Positions 20,037 through 28,229 are shown, counted from the stretch's first letter. The stretch: 64,000 bases of DNA from Ideonella_A sp963843805 (GCA_963843805.1 CAWJLY010000001.1:1070146-1134145); one strand, 5' to 3'. Notes: generated by a model from the letters alone, not told the origin. Numbers and translations are program-made.

Positions 20037-20180
20037 CAAAAAGAGGTTGGGGGCAGCATTTGATAGCGTGCTCACCGCCGGAATATCTGGGCAGCGATTT
20101 CAGCACGCAGGTGGGCGATCGGGCTGACAGAAGAAGTTCGAAGGCGCCATTGACGATACGATCGGTGCGCGTCAATTTTC

Positions 20181-20296
20181 ATGGCACGCCAGGTTCGGTA
20201 TCGCATCCCGGTGAAATCCTCGCCGAGGAATTTCTGATACCGATGACCCTCACCAAGTACCGCCTCGCAAAGAGTATCGGCGTCTCGCAGCGCAGA
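20181..20296 (+). pseudogene. HigA-type antitoxin fragment
   Basis: The reading frame contains TPGSVSHPGEILAEEF, then LIPMTLTKYRLAKSIGVSQ, the well-known start of HigA-family (addiction-module) helix-turn-helix antitoxins. Homology stops abruptly near 20296, before the recognition helix and the carboxy-terminal half. No in-frame ATG precedes it; an ATG at 20181 is one frame out. No HigB toxin was recognised upstream. It appears to be a truncated remnant. Confidence 0.6.
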
Positions 20297-20411
20297 CGAT
20301 GTCTTGCTGATGGACCGCGAGCCGGTCGGCGTCTGCTGGTCACTTCACGCTCATCGCTTTCCTGCAGACTCTTTCGGGGCCGGTTGTGATCCTGTCCGCA
20401 GAGCGGTGTGG

Positions 20412-21605
20412 TCATGGTGCCAGCGCTGCGGTGTGCCGGGCGATCTGCTCGTCCTCCAGCGACGGCATCACGAACACCCGGCAGTTCGACTCGCTTGTGC
20501 TGATCGGATTGACCAGCGCACGATGGCGCGCCTCATCGAGTTGCACACCCAGCGATGACAGCCCGTTGCAGATTTCGGATCGCACCGCAGCGTCGTTTTC
20601 ACCGATGCCGCCGGTGAAGACGATCGCGTCGACACCATCCAGCGCCGCAGCCAGCGCCGCCAGCTGTTTGCGTACGGTGTAGCAGAACATGCGAATGGCC
20701 AGCGCGGCAGCTGGATTCGACGCCGCTGCGCCGTGCAACAAACGCATGTCACCGCCCAGACCGGAAATGCCGGTCAGGCCGCTGCGGTGGTCGACCAGGT
20801 CTTCCAGCATCGCGGCGTCGAAGCCCTGGTGGCGAGCCAAGTAGACCAGCACACCGGGATCGAGATCGCCGCTGCGGCTGCCCATGATCAGGCCGCCGCT
20901 CGGCGTCAGGCCCATGCTGGTGTCGATGGACACGCCATCTCGCACCGCGGTCACGCTGGCGCCGTTGCCCAGATGGGCAATCAGCAGTCGGCTTGGCAAG
21001 GGCCCGTGCGGGCGCTGCGCCAGCTGCTGCACGATCGATTCGCAAGACAGGCCATGGAAGCCGTAGCGCTGGATGCCGAGCTCGCGCAGCGCCAGCGGCA
21101 ATGCCAGCGTGCGTGCCTCCTCGGGCATGCGGGCGTGAAAGACGGTATCGAAGCAGGCTACCTGCGGCAGGCCCGCAAACTGTGCCAGCGCCGCCTGGAT
21201 TACCGACAGCGTTGCGGCCATGTGCAGCGGTGCAAAGGCCTGGGCGGTTTCCAGCTGGCGCAAGACCGCCGCATCGATTCGGCAATGCTCGCGCAAGGCC
21301 GGCCCGCCGTGCACGACCCGGTGTCCGATGGCTTGCGGAGCCGGCGCGTCACGCTCGGTCAACAGGCGGCCGATGCGGGCGACCACCGCTTGCACGTCGG
21401 GCAGCGGCAGTTGCTCGCTGCACACCGTCTGGCCCGCCCCGTCTTCGGCGCGGAACTCGCTGGTGTCGCTGCCGACGCCTCGCGCCTCACCATTGAGCAG
21501 GGTGGCCCGTGTCGAACCCAGTTCATAGAGGCCGAACTTGAGCGAGGACGAGCCGCTGTTTAGCGCCAGCACAAACGTCGGCAGGGTTTTTGCAGGACTG
21601 GACAT
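20412..21605 (-). CDS. ackA: Acetate kinase
   Basis: A 397-residue AckA, which interconverts acetyl phosphate plus ADP with acetate plus ATP (a propionate role is also possible). Signatures are LALNSGSSSLKFGLYE at the start, GHRVVHGG, the conserved CFDTVFHARMP, the RYGFHGLSCESI block, LLIAHLGNGASVTAV, the DTSMGLTPSGGLIMGSRSGD loop and FTGGIGENDAAVR. All active-site blocks are present and the frame is intact. No phosphotransacetylase gene lies next to it here; the neighbours are a HigA fragment and a toxin-antitoxin module. It may be a survivor of a larger stress/fermentation cluster. Confidence 0.95.
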   Translation of the reverse strand: MSSPAKTLPTFVLALNSGSSSLKFGLYELGSTRATLLNGEARGVGSDTSEFRAEDGAGQTVCSEQLPLPDVQAVVARIGRLLTERDAPAPQAIGHRVVHGGPALREHCRIDAAVLRQLETAQAFAPLHMAATLSVIQAALAQFAGLPQVACFDTVFHARMPEEARTLALPLALRELGIQRYGFHGLSCESIVQQLAQRPHGPLPSRLLIAHLGNGASVTAVRDGVSIDTSMGLTPSGGLIMGSRSGDLDPGVLVYLARHQGFDAAMLEDLVDHRSGLTGISGLGGDMRLLHGAAASNPAAALAIRMFCYTVRKQLAALAAALDGVDAIVFTGGIGENDAAVRSEICNGLSSLGVQLDEARHRALVNPISTSESNCRVFVMPSLEDEQIARHTAALAP

Positions 21606-21836
21606 TCAGGTCATTTCCGGGTCAGGTGTGGAATCATCTCAGCAAACCCGGATCTCCGGCCAGTCCCGCCTCGAGGGCAGCCTTCAGTTGTGGCAGCTTG
21701 ACCGCCCTGGAGCAGCCGGTGCCAGCGCGGCGACCGGCGAGCTGATCAGGATGGGCGCGATTTCGCTTCGCTTGCATCTGCAGCCTGCCGCGCGAGATCG
21801 GTGAGATCAATCGCTTGCGGCTAGCCAATCCGCCGG

Positions 21837-21879
21837 TTGGCAAATCGGTCCGATTCCGTTAGTATTACCTCGTAATACT
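21837..21879 (+). promoter_or_regulatory. Promoter and palindromic operator of the AbrB/PIN toxin-antitoxin pair
   Basis: TTGGCA (21837-21842) and TAGTAT (21860-21865) are spaced by 17 bp. AGTATTAC (21861-21868) and GTAATACT (21872-21879) form a perfect 8-bp inverted repeat with a 3-bp centre that overlaps the -10 element. GGAG at 21881-21884 is the ribosome-binding site for the antitoxin. A palindrome over the -10 is the standard layout for autorepression by the antitoxin or the complex. Confidence 0.7.
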
Positions 21880-21889
21880 TGGAGATTCA

Positions 21890-22135
21890 ATGGAAGTCAC
21901 GTCGGTCACCAGCAAGGGACAGGTCACCATCCCGAAGGAGTTGCGCCAACAGCTCGGCATTCGGCAGGGCAGCCGTATCGAATTTTCGTTGGTCGGCGAT
22001 CACGTCGAGATGCGGGTTCGGAGTTCGCCTTCTGACGAGTCCCGCAGCGGGTTCGGCATGCTCAAGAGCCGGCGCACCACCGTGCCGACGGACTTCGATC
22101 CCGCCGTGTTGGTCAAGCGGGCACTCAAGCGATGA
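21890..22135 (+). CDS. AbrB/SpoVT-family antitoxin
   Basis: An 81-residue protein beginning MEVTSVTSKGQVTIPKELRQ, then QLGIRQGSRIEF, the swapped-hairpin AbrB/MazE DNA-binding fold. The tail (SGFGMLKSRR, then TVPTDFDPAVLVKRALKR) is the usual toxin-binding part of VapB-like antitoxins. The stop overlaps the start of the PIN toxin gene (ATGA), indicating translational coupling. It should neutralise the toxin and repress the promoter through the palindrome just upstream. Confidence 0.9.
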   Translation: MEVTSVTSKGQVTIPKELRQQLGIRQGSRIEFSLVGDHVEMRVRSSPSDESRSGFGMLKSRRTTVPTDFDPAVLVKRALKR

Positions 22136-22548
22136 TCGGCTTGGACACCAACGTTCTCGCCCGCTACTACATCAACGACAATGCAGACGCCGAAGCGCAG
22201 CGCCAACGCTTGGCAGCCCGTCGCCTCATCGAGTCCGCTCAGCCGCTGATGGTAAGCAAGTCGGTGGTGCTTGAGTTTGAATGGGTCATGCGAGGCTACT
22301 ACGGCTTCGACCACGCCCAGGTGGCGTCCGTCATTCAGCACCTGCTTGAGCAGGCGCACATCACCGTCGAAGACCGGGTTGCCGTCGCGCAAGCGCTCTC
22401 CAACGTTGAGGCGGGCATCGATTTTGCTGACGCGTTGCATCACGCGAGCTACAAGTCTTGCGACAGTGTCGCAACATTTGATGATCGCAAGTTCGCCCGG
22501 CGAGCCAAGAAACTGGGCCTGGCACCGGCCGTGATGGTCCTGGCTTAG
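22132..22548 (+). CDS. PIN-domain ribonuclease toxin (VapC-like)
   Basis: A 138-residue PIN-domain toxin. Acidic metal-binding residues are in MIGLDTNVLARYY, in the VLEFEWVMRG segment, in FADALHHASY and in VATFDDRKFARRAKKLG. PIN toxins cut specific RNAs (often tRNA) when freed from antitoxin. It overlaps the AbrB-type antitoxin gene by four bases. Directly beyond its stop codon lies the broken end of a P-type ATPase gene, suggesting that the module was inserted there. Confidence 0.92.
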   Translation: MIGLDTNVLARYYINDNADAEAQRQRLAARRLIESAQPLMVSKSVVLEFEWVMRGYYGFDHAQVASVIQHLLEQAHITVEDRVAVAQALSNVEAGIDFADALHHASYKSCDSVATFDDRKFARRAKKLGLAPAVMVLA

Positions 22549-22596
22549 TTAGCGGTCTGTCTGAACACGCATGCGAGTTCTCACGCCTGGGCTTTG

Positions 22597-22785
22597 AGGG
22601 CCGGGCTGCGCCCATCAGCAGGTAGATCAGAGGGCTCTGGAACTGCGCCAGTACACGCCGCCAGGCCGCGGCGCCGCACGCAGTTCACTGGGCCCGTCGC
22701 GCGCCAACCGGCGCGCGGCTTCCTGCGCGCTCAAGCTGGTCTCGACATCCACCGCCAGTGCCGCCGCCACCGCGTCGGCGTCCAT
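22597..22785 (-). pseudogene. Amino-terminal stub of a cation-transporting P-type ATPase
   Basis: The minus strand reads DADAVAAALAVDVETSLSAQ, EAARRLARDGPSELRAAPRP and, after a one-base shift, VLAQFQSPLIYLLMGAA. This matches the Cation_ATPase_N domain and first membrane helix of P2-type ATPases (Ca2+/Mg2+/Na+ pump family). Homology ends at about 22597, 50 bp from the PIN toxin stop, so the other roughly 800 residues are missing. The start may be ATG 22785 or upstream at 22869. It is non-functional as it stands. Confidence 0.75.
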
Positions 22786-22869
22786 GATCGATGCGTCGCC
22801 GCTGTCGCCGGAACTGCCGGCAGCGAGCACACGGATCTCGGTTCGCGATCTCATCGACAGCGGCCTCAT

Positions 22870-23194
22870 TCTGCCCAGCGCCAGTTCAGGACCTCCGGCA
22901 TGGGGTCACCGTGCTCGCAAATTCAAAGCACGAAGGCGACGGCGTGAAAGAGGCTTGTGTTCCGAGTGTGTTGCTGCGCTCGATGCCGGTCTGTGGTATC
23001 CGTCTGGCCGTGGCATCTTGATGTGAGCAGCCGCCCGGTCGAGCATCGCGGCCATGGCGATCATGGCGGACGTGGCGGGCGCAATGGCGGTGGTGGTTGT
23101 CGCTCATTGCCTGAGCGTCGGCGGCATGATCGTCGCGACGGTCGGCTGGATGGTCGCCTTGACGCGTCGGGCCGTGTCGACGCGATCACGTCGC
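22870..23194. other. Spacer between the ATPase stub and the IS66 element
   Basis: About 325 bp without a convincing gene on either strand. Open frames here are Arg/Gly/His-rich and show no family motifs. The left end of the IS66 element probably lies in this stretch, but no terminal inverted repeat could be recognised. Confidence 0.4.
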
Positions 23195-24817
23195 TCAATC
23201 CGCTGGCTGCCACCGGTGCGGCAGCAACTCCTCGATCCGGCTGTTCAGTTGCGTCGGCAGCCTGGTGAGAACGTCCTTCAAGTAAGCCCACGGTTCGTGA
23301 CCATTGAGCTTGGCCGACTGCAGCAGGCTCATCACCACCGCGGCCCGCTCGCCGGCCAACTGGCTACCGATGAACAGCCAATTGCGTCTCCCGAGGGCCC
23401 ACGGGCGGATTCGATTCTCGACATGGTTGTTGTCGATCGGTACATCGCCGTCGAGCAGGAATCGCCCGAGCCCGACCCAGTGGTTCAAGCTGTAGTCGAT
23501 CGCCTTGGCGATGGCGCCGCCGTCGGGCACGCGGGTTCGTTCGAGCTGCAGCCACACATGGAGCTCATCCCACAGCGGACGCGATCGTTCGTGCCGCATC
23601 TGCAGACGCTGCTCGCCGGTCAACGTCTTCGCGTCGGCCTCGATCCGGTACAGCCGGGCGATGCGCTGGATCGCCTGGCCTGCCACCACACTGGCGTTGG
23701 CCTTGACCAGTTCGTCGAACTTCCGCCTCGCGTGAGCCAGGCAATAAGCAGTGTTGCGTCCGTCCAGCGACAGCGCGGCGTCGTAGCCACTGTATGCATC
23801 GACCACCAACGTGCCGGTCCAGTCCTTCAGGAACCGGGTCGGATACTGGCCGCCGCGACCAGGGCAGAAGTCGAACACCACACCCGGCTCGGCATCGAAG
23901 ACCCCTCGCGCATAGGCCCACATGTAGGCCTTCTTGGTCTTGCCCCCGCCGGGGTCGAGCATCCCGATCGGCGTCTCATCGGCATGCACCACCCGCGAGC
24001 CCAGAACGAACGCCCGGTGCACGTCGAACAGCGGCGTCAACTGGACGCCGGTCTGTCCGCCCCAGGCCGCCAGCGTCGAGCGCGGCGTGTGCACACCCGA
24101 GCGGGCATTGGCCTGCTCCTGCCGGTAATACGGAATGTGATCGACGAAGCGGCAGACCGCCGTGTGCGCCTGCAGGCCCGGCGTGGGCAGCGCGTTGTCG
24201 AAGACCTGCGGCGCGGCCGGCTCCTGCACCAGCAGCTGGCAGCACTTGCAGGCCCACTTGCCGCGGATCTGCCGCTGCACGACGAACTGCGCCGGCACGA
24301 TGTCCAGCCGCTCGCTGATGTCCTCGCCCACGCGCACCATCGGCTGGCCGCACTCGGGCATCGGGCAATGGGTGTCTTCGGGCTCGATGCGCTGGTCCAC
24401 GCGCGGCAGGTGGGCCGGCAGTGGCTCGCGCTTGGGCTTGCGGCGCTGCTGCTTGTCGGATCCACCAGCGTCTGGGGTGTCAGCCTTGCCGGCCCCCAGA
24501 GCCGCGAGCTGGGCCTCCAGGCTCGCCTGGTCGGCGGCGAGCGTCTCTTCGAAGATCTCGCGCTGCTCGGCGTTCATCGCTTCGGTCTTGGCGCCGAACT
24601 TCCAGGCCTTCAGCCGCGCGAGCTGGAAGGTGATGCTCTCGATCTTCGCGTCGCGCCACTTGATGGCCTGCGCCTGCGAGTCGATGCGTTTGTCTTGCTC
24701 TCCGATGTGCCGGCTCTGTTCGCCGATGTGGGCCAGCATCTGCGTGGCCAGCGCCGCCAGATCATCGGCACTCAGCGCCGCGAAGTCCTGGGGTTTGATG
24801 GCATGCAGATCGAGCAT
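23195..24817 (-). CDS. tnpC: IS66-family transposase TnpC
   Basis: An intact 540-residue transposase. An amino-terminal coiled coil (LATQMLAHIGEQSRHIGEQ, then QLARLKAWKFGAKTEAM) is followed by the helix-turn-helix/zinc-binding part (CPMPECGQP with CKCC) and the DDE catalytic core: VVHADETPI, VDAYSGYDAAL, CLAHARRKF and DGDVPIDNNHVENRIRP, ending in the IS66 C-terminal segment LNGHEPWAYLKDVLTRLP. It cuts and joins element ends. Both the catalytic domain and tail look complete. Confidence 0.95.
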   Translation of the reverse strand: MLDLHAIKPQDFAALSADDLAALATQMLAHIGEQSRHIGEQDKRIDSQAQAIKWRDAKIESITFQLARLKAWKFGAKTEAMNAEQREIFEETLAADQASLEAQLAALGAGKADTPDAGGSDKQQRRKPKREPLPAHLPRVDQRIEPEDTHCPMPECGQPMVRVGEDISERLDIVPAQFVVQRQIRGKWACKCCQLLVQEPAAPQVFDNALPTPGLQAHTAVCRFVDHIPYYRQEQANARSGVHTPRSTLAAWGGQTGVQLTPLFDVHRAFVLGSRVVHADETPIGMLDPGGGKTKKAYMWAYARGVFDAEPGVVFDFCPGRGGQYPTRFLKDWTGTLVVDAYSGYDAALSLDGRNTAYCLAHARRKFDELVKANASVVAGQAIQRIARLYRIEADAKTLTGEQRLQMRHERSRPLWDELHVWLQLERTRVPDGGAIAKAIDYSLNHWVGLGRFLLDGDVPIDNNHVENRIRPWALGRRNWLFIGSQLAGERAAVVMSLLQSAKLNGHEPWAYLKDVLTRLPTQLNSRIEELLPHRWQPAD

Positions 24818-24896
24818 GCGCCATTGTCCGAGCCCGGGTGTCGACGCGACATCGGGTCTTCCTCCGATTGCCTTCGGGCCGCCGTTCCAGCCCCTC

Positions 24897-25238
24897 TCAC
24901 ACGCGCGTGATCATCCGCAGTTGCTCGAGCCGCTGCCACGGCAATCCGAGCACCAGCGCATTGAATTGTTCGCTGCTCAACGTGAGCTGCGCGGTGCCAG
25001 CGGCGCTCCCGCGCGGCCACTCAAAGCTGCCCTTGTTCAGGCGCCGCGCCGCGCACCAGACGCCGAACCCATCGTGCACCAGCAGCTTGATGCGGGTCGA
25101 TCGCGCATTGGCGAAGAGGTAGCCGTGGTGGGCCTGCGCGGCACCGAACACCTGCACCACGCTGGCCAGCAGTCGGTCGGCGCCGGCGCGCATATCAATC
25201 GGCTCGACAGCCAGCCACACGGCGTCGATCCTGATCAC
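24897..25238 (-). CDS. tnpB: IS66 accessory protein TnpB (Orf2)
   Basis: A 113-residue protein. Signatures are AVEPIDMRAGADRLLASVVQ, HHGYLFANARSTRIKLLVHD and GFGVWCAARRLNKGSFEWP, the conserved core of IS66 Orf2 proteins, which are needed for transposition although their biochemical role is unclear. It starts at a GTG overlapping the stop of the truncated tnpA by a GTGA junction and lies 79 bp before tnpC. Confidence 0.93.
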   Translation of the reverse strand: MIRIDAVWLAVEPIDMRAGADRLLASVVQVFGAAQAHHGYLFANARSTRIKLLVHDGFGVWCAARRLNKGSFEWPRGSAAGTAQLTLSSEQFNALVLGLPWQRLEQLRMITRV

Positions 25239-25330
25239 CGCAGCAGCTCACGCATCCAGGCGGCGCACGTCGGCGCGGCCGAGCTCGGCCAGCTGACATT
25301 GATGGTCATCGCACCGCGGCGCAGTTCGAT
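25235..25330 (-). pseudogene. 3' remnant of IS66 tnpA
   Basis: The minus strand immediately before tnpB reads MTINVSWPSS and CAAWMRELLR then a stop, like the end of IS66 TnpA (helix-turn-helix accessory protein). The upstream three quarters, including the helix-turn-helix, is missing, replaced by the Crp/Fnr fragment on the other strand. Confidence 0.55.
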
Positions 25331-25499
25331 GGGCGTGCGTCGAGTCGGCGTGACGGTGGCAGCCAGCGAGTTGCAGCGGCGCGGACTGATCAGCTATCGC
25401 CGCGGTGCGATGTCGGTGGTGGATCGTGAGGGCCTGGAAAACGCCGCCTGCAGTTGTTATGCCGCCGATCAGGCTGTGTATGACCGGCATCTAGGATGA
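25320..25499 (+). pseudogene. Carboxy-terminal remnant of a Crp/Fnr-family regulator
   Basis: The plus strand reads GVRRVGVTVAASELQRRGLI, SYRRGAMSVVDREGLENAAC and SCYAADQAVYDRHL, then a stop at 25497-25499. This is the helix-turn-helix and tail of a Crp/Fnr-type regulator of the kind common in beta-proteobacteria (GVRRxGVT, RGLIxYxRG, DREGLE). The cyclic-nucleotide-binding domain and the start of the winged helix are gone. The break coincides with the truncated end of the IS66 element. Confidence 0.7.
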
Positions 25500-25762
25500 A
25501 CCTCGCATGCGTGCCATCCACGAACCGTTGACGATGGTGCAGCGTTGGTGCCAGGTCTGTGCTCTGTCGTTTTGTGATTCCAGCGCCGCGACCCTGCGTC
25601 AGTGCAAAACCAGCCAAAGGCGGCAGGCCTTCCGCCGCACCCAGCACCCGCACGTCCGCTCCAAGCAATTTGATGGATTGTTCAGCCGAATTGACTTGTG
25701 GGCAACAGCCACCGTGGCTAGAGTTCACCGATCATTCGAGCAAAGATCGGAGATCAAGCCCC

Positions 25763-26353
25763 ATGTCACAGGTCGAAACCCAGAAAACCAGTGTAGCCAG
25801 ATCCATCAACCGGATGAAAGAGATCCTTGCGGAGCATGGGCTGCAGCGGGAGAGTCTCAGGCAGGTTCTCGGCTGCGTGGAGGAGCTCGCATCGCACAAG
25901 GAGTGGTGGACGCAGCCGCGCTACGCACCGCCCGGTGAAGGCGAAAACCAGGCGCGCTACCTGATCAGCGAAGACGCAGACCGCGGTTACGCGCTCTATC
26001 TCAACGTGATGCTGCCAGGCAAGAAGATCGTGCCGCACAACCACACGACCTGGGCCTGCATCGCCGCCGTCGAGGGAATCGAACACAACTACGTCTATGA
26101 CCGTGTGGATGACGACTCGGTGCCGGGCCACGGTCAGGTCAAGGAAGCAAAGCGGGTCATCGTTGAACCGGGCAGCGGCATCGCACTGATGCCCGACGAC
26201 ATCCACGCCGTTCAGATCCAGGGCAACATCCCCATCAGGCATCTGCACATGTATGGTCGGGCGCTCGAGACGCTCGACGAACGCGTCGCTTACGACACCG
26301 ACGCAGGAACCTACAGGATCATGCCGCTCGGCGTTGAATCACGCCGCGTTTGA
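25763..26353 (+). CDS. Cysteine-dioxygenase-like cupin protein
   Basis: A 196-residue single-domain cupin. Residues 1-60 are helical. H92 and H94 (PHNHTTWACIAAVEG) and H148 (PDDIHAV) are the likely three-histidine iron ligands of cysteine/thiol dioxygenases, and H160/H162 lie in RHLHMYG. The family includes cysteine dioxygenase, 3-mercaptopropionate dioxygenase and related metal enzymes that oxidise thiols to sulfinates. The next gene, 158 bp downstream on the same strand, is a multi-domain rhodanese, which supports a role in organic sulfur or persulfide oxidation. Exact substrate is an inference. The start ATG at 25763 lacks a strong ribosome-binding site. Confidence 0.75.
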   Translation: MSQVETQKTSVARSINRMKEILAEHGLQRESLRQVLGCVEELASHKEWWTQPRYAPPGEGENQARYLISEDADRGYALYLNVMLPGKKIVPHNHTTWACIAAVEGIEHNYVYDRVDDDSVPGHGQVKEAKRVIVEPGSGIALMPDDIHAVQIQGNIPIRHLHMYGRALETLDERVAYDTDAGTYRIMPLGVESRRV

Positions 26354-26511
26354 GGATGAGCAGCAGACCAGACAAACCGTCGACCCGGCTGCTCCACGCC
26401 GGGCGCGTGACGCGCGGGTGGGTCAACAAGTCCGCCACACGGGCCAGCACCGTCGTGTTCGAAAGCGTCGCACAGTGGGATCCGCAAGCCCCTTCCACCT
26501 GATGCCAGACC

Positions 26512-28134
26512 ATGAGTTCACGCCCCTCTTCCGCTGTTGCGAGCGTTGATGCTGCGGTCTTGAAAGGCTGGCTGCACGACGGCGGCGAAATCGCACTGCT
26601 CGACGTGCGCGAGCACGGTCAATTCGGCGAATCTCACCTCTTCTACGCCGTGTCCCTGCCCTACAGCCGGCTCGAGATCGATGTGCGCCGGCTGGTGCCG
26701 CGCCTCGCCACCCGCGTGGTTGTGCATGACGAGGGCGGCGACGCCGGCGACATCGCGTCGCGTGCCGCAGCCCACCTGCTGGCGCTGGGTTATGAAGCGG
26801 TGCATGTGCTGCAAGGTGGCATCGCGGCCTGGCGCGCGGCCGGTTTCGCCTGCTTTTCCGGGGTCAACGTGCCGAGCAAGACTTTCGGCGAACTCGCAGA
26901 GATCGCTTTCCACACACCGCGCATCGGTGCACGCGAGCTGGCCGATCGGGTCGCGCGCGGCGACGACCTGATCATTCTCGACGGACGTCCGCTGACCGAG
27001 TTCAGCAAGATGAATATTCCCGGCGGCATCTGCTGCCCGAATGGCGAACTCGCGTTGCGCGCCGAGGCGCTCGCACCCGATCCGGCGACGACGATCGTGA
27101 TCAATTGCGCCGGTCGTACCCGCAGCATCATCGGCGCTCAGACCTTGATCAACATGGGCGTGCCAAACACCGTGCTGGCACTCGAGAACGGGACCCAAGG
27201 CTGGTTCCTCGAAGGTCTGCCACTGGAGCATGGTGCATCGCGTCGCCATTCCGATGAACCCGATTCGGCCCGCTTGACGCGACAACGCGCCAACGCGCTT
27301 GCGCTGGCAGATCGATTCGGCGTCAGGTCGATCGACGCCGCGCAACTGGGTGCGTGGCTCGGCGACAGCGGCCGAACCACGGTGCTCTGCGATGTGCGGA
27401 CGGCCGAGGAGTTTGCACGCGGAACGTTGCCACATGCGCAGCACACGCCCGGCGGGCAATTGCTGCAGGCGACAGATCAATATGTGGGCGTGCGCAAGGC
27501 GCGGCTGGTTCTGTTCGATGGCGAGATGGTGCGCGCGCCGGCCATCGCGAGCTGGCTCGTTCAGATGGGTTGGGACGCCAGCGTACTGCGAGTCGGCCCG
27601 GCTGCGCTGGAGCGCATGGCACCGCGCCCCGACGACCGGGTACAAGCGTCGGTACCCCTCACCGATCCGGTGGTCGTTGCCGCAGATCTGCCCACGGCGA
27701 TCGGCATGGGCGCGCGTCTGATCGACGTTCGAGCCAGTAGCAAATTCAGGTCGGGACATCTCGACGGCGCGGTCTGGGCGATTCGTCCTCGACTTGGCGA
27801 CGCTCAGGTCGCAGCGGGCGATCGCGTCGTTCTCATCGCGGATGACGCAGGCGTGGCTGCGCTGGCAGCCAGGGAACTCCGCGCATTGGTGGGCACCGAC
27901 CTGTCAGTGTCGGTCAATCTGGACGGACCGACTGCCTGGTCGCGTGTGGGTCTGCGAGTGCTCGGCACCCCGGACATGCCCAGCGACCGTGACTGCATCG
28001 ACTACCTCTTTTTTGTGCATGACCGGCACGATGGAAACCGTGCGGCGGCCCTTCAATACCTGGCTTGGGAGACCAATCTTGTCAAGCAGATCGACGCCAT
28101 GGAACTGGCCGAGTTTCGCTTCGGGTCGCACTGA
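26512..28134 (+). CDS. Four-module rhodanese-like sulfurtransferase with one active cysteine
   Basis: A 540-residue protein of four tandem rhodanese-like modules, at about 10-115, 135-245, 270-375 and 385-485, each opening with a LLDVRE / ILDGRP / LCDVRT / LIDVRA strand. Only module 2 has the persulfide-forming loop, Cys199 in INCAGRTRS. The matching positions in the other modules hold acidic or small residues (HDEGGD, FDGEMV, ADDAGV). The last 50 residues (YLFFVHDRHDGNRAAALQYL) form an extra helical tail. Sulfur transfer from thiosulfate or persulfides is likely. It follows the cysteine-dioxygenase-like gene, so the two may act in one thiol-sulfur pathway. Confidence 0.85.
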   Translation: MSSRPSSAVASVDAAVLKGWLHDGGEIALLDVREHGQFGESHLFYAVSLPYSRLEIDVRRLVPRLATRVVVHDEGGDAGDIASRAAAHLLALGYEAVHVLQGGIAAWRAAGFACFSGVNVPSKTFGELAEIAFHTPRIGARELADRVARGDDLIILDGRPLTEFSKMNIPGGICCPNGELALRAEALAPDPATTIVINCAGRTRSIIGAQTLINMGVPNTVLALENGTQGWFLEGLPLEHGASRRHSDEPDSARLTRQRANALALADRFGVRSIDAAQLGAWLGDSGRTTVLCDVRTAEEFARGTLPHAQHTPGGQLLQATDQYVGVRKARLVLFDGEMVRAPAIASWLVQMGWDASVLRVGPAALERMAPRPDDRVQASVPLTDPVVVAADLPTAIGMGARLIDVRASSKFRSGHLDGAVWAIRPRLGDAQVAAGDRVVLIADDAGVAALAARELRALVGTDLSVSVNLDGPTAWSRVGLRVLGTPDMPSDRDCIDYLFFVHDRHDGNRAAALQYLAWETNLVKQIDAMELAEFRFGSH

Positions 28135-28229
28135 AACTTGACATGCTGACGATATCGAGCAGCGATGACGGTTCACTTCGATGCTGACCCGGGCCCTTCA
28201 TTTTTTCACTCCGACCACGTGACGGATTG

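Larger units (their letters stand above)
23195..25330 (-). mobile_element. IS66-family insertion sequence, tnpA truncated
   Basis: Contains an intact tnpC transposase and tnpB in the normal IS66 order. Only the last two dozen or so codons of tnpA remain on the right, where the sequence passes into a Crp/Fnr regulator fragment on the opposite strand. Exact termini and target duplications were not identified, so the stated limits are those of recognisable coding sequence. Confidence 0.8.
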
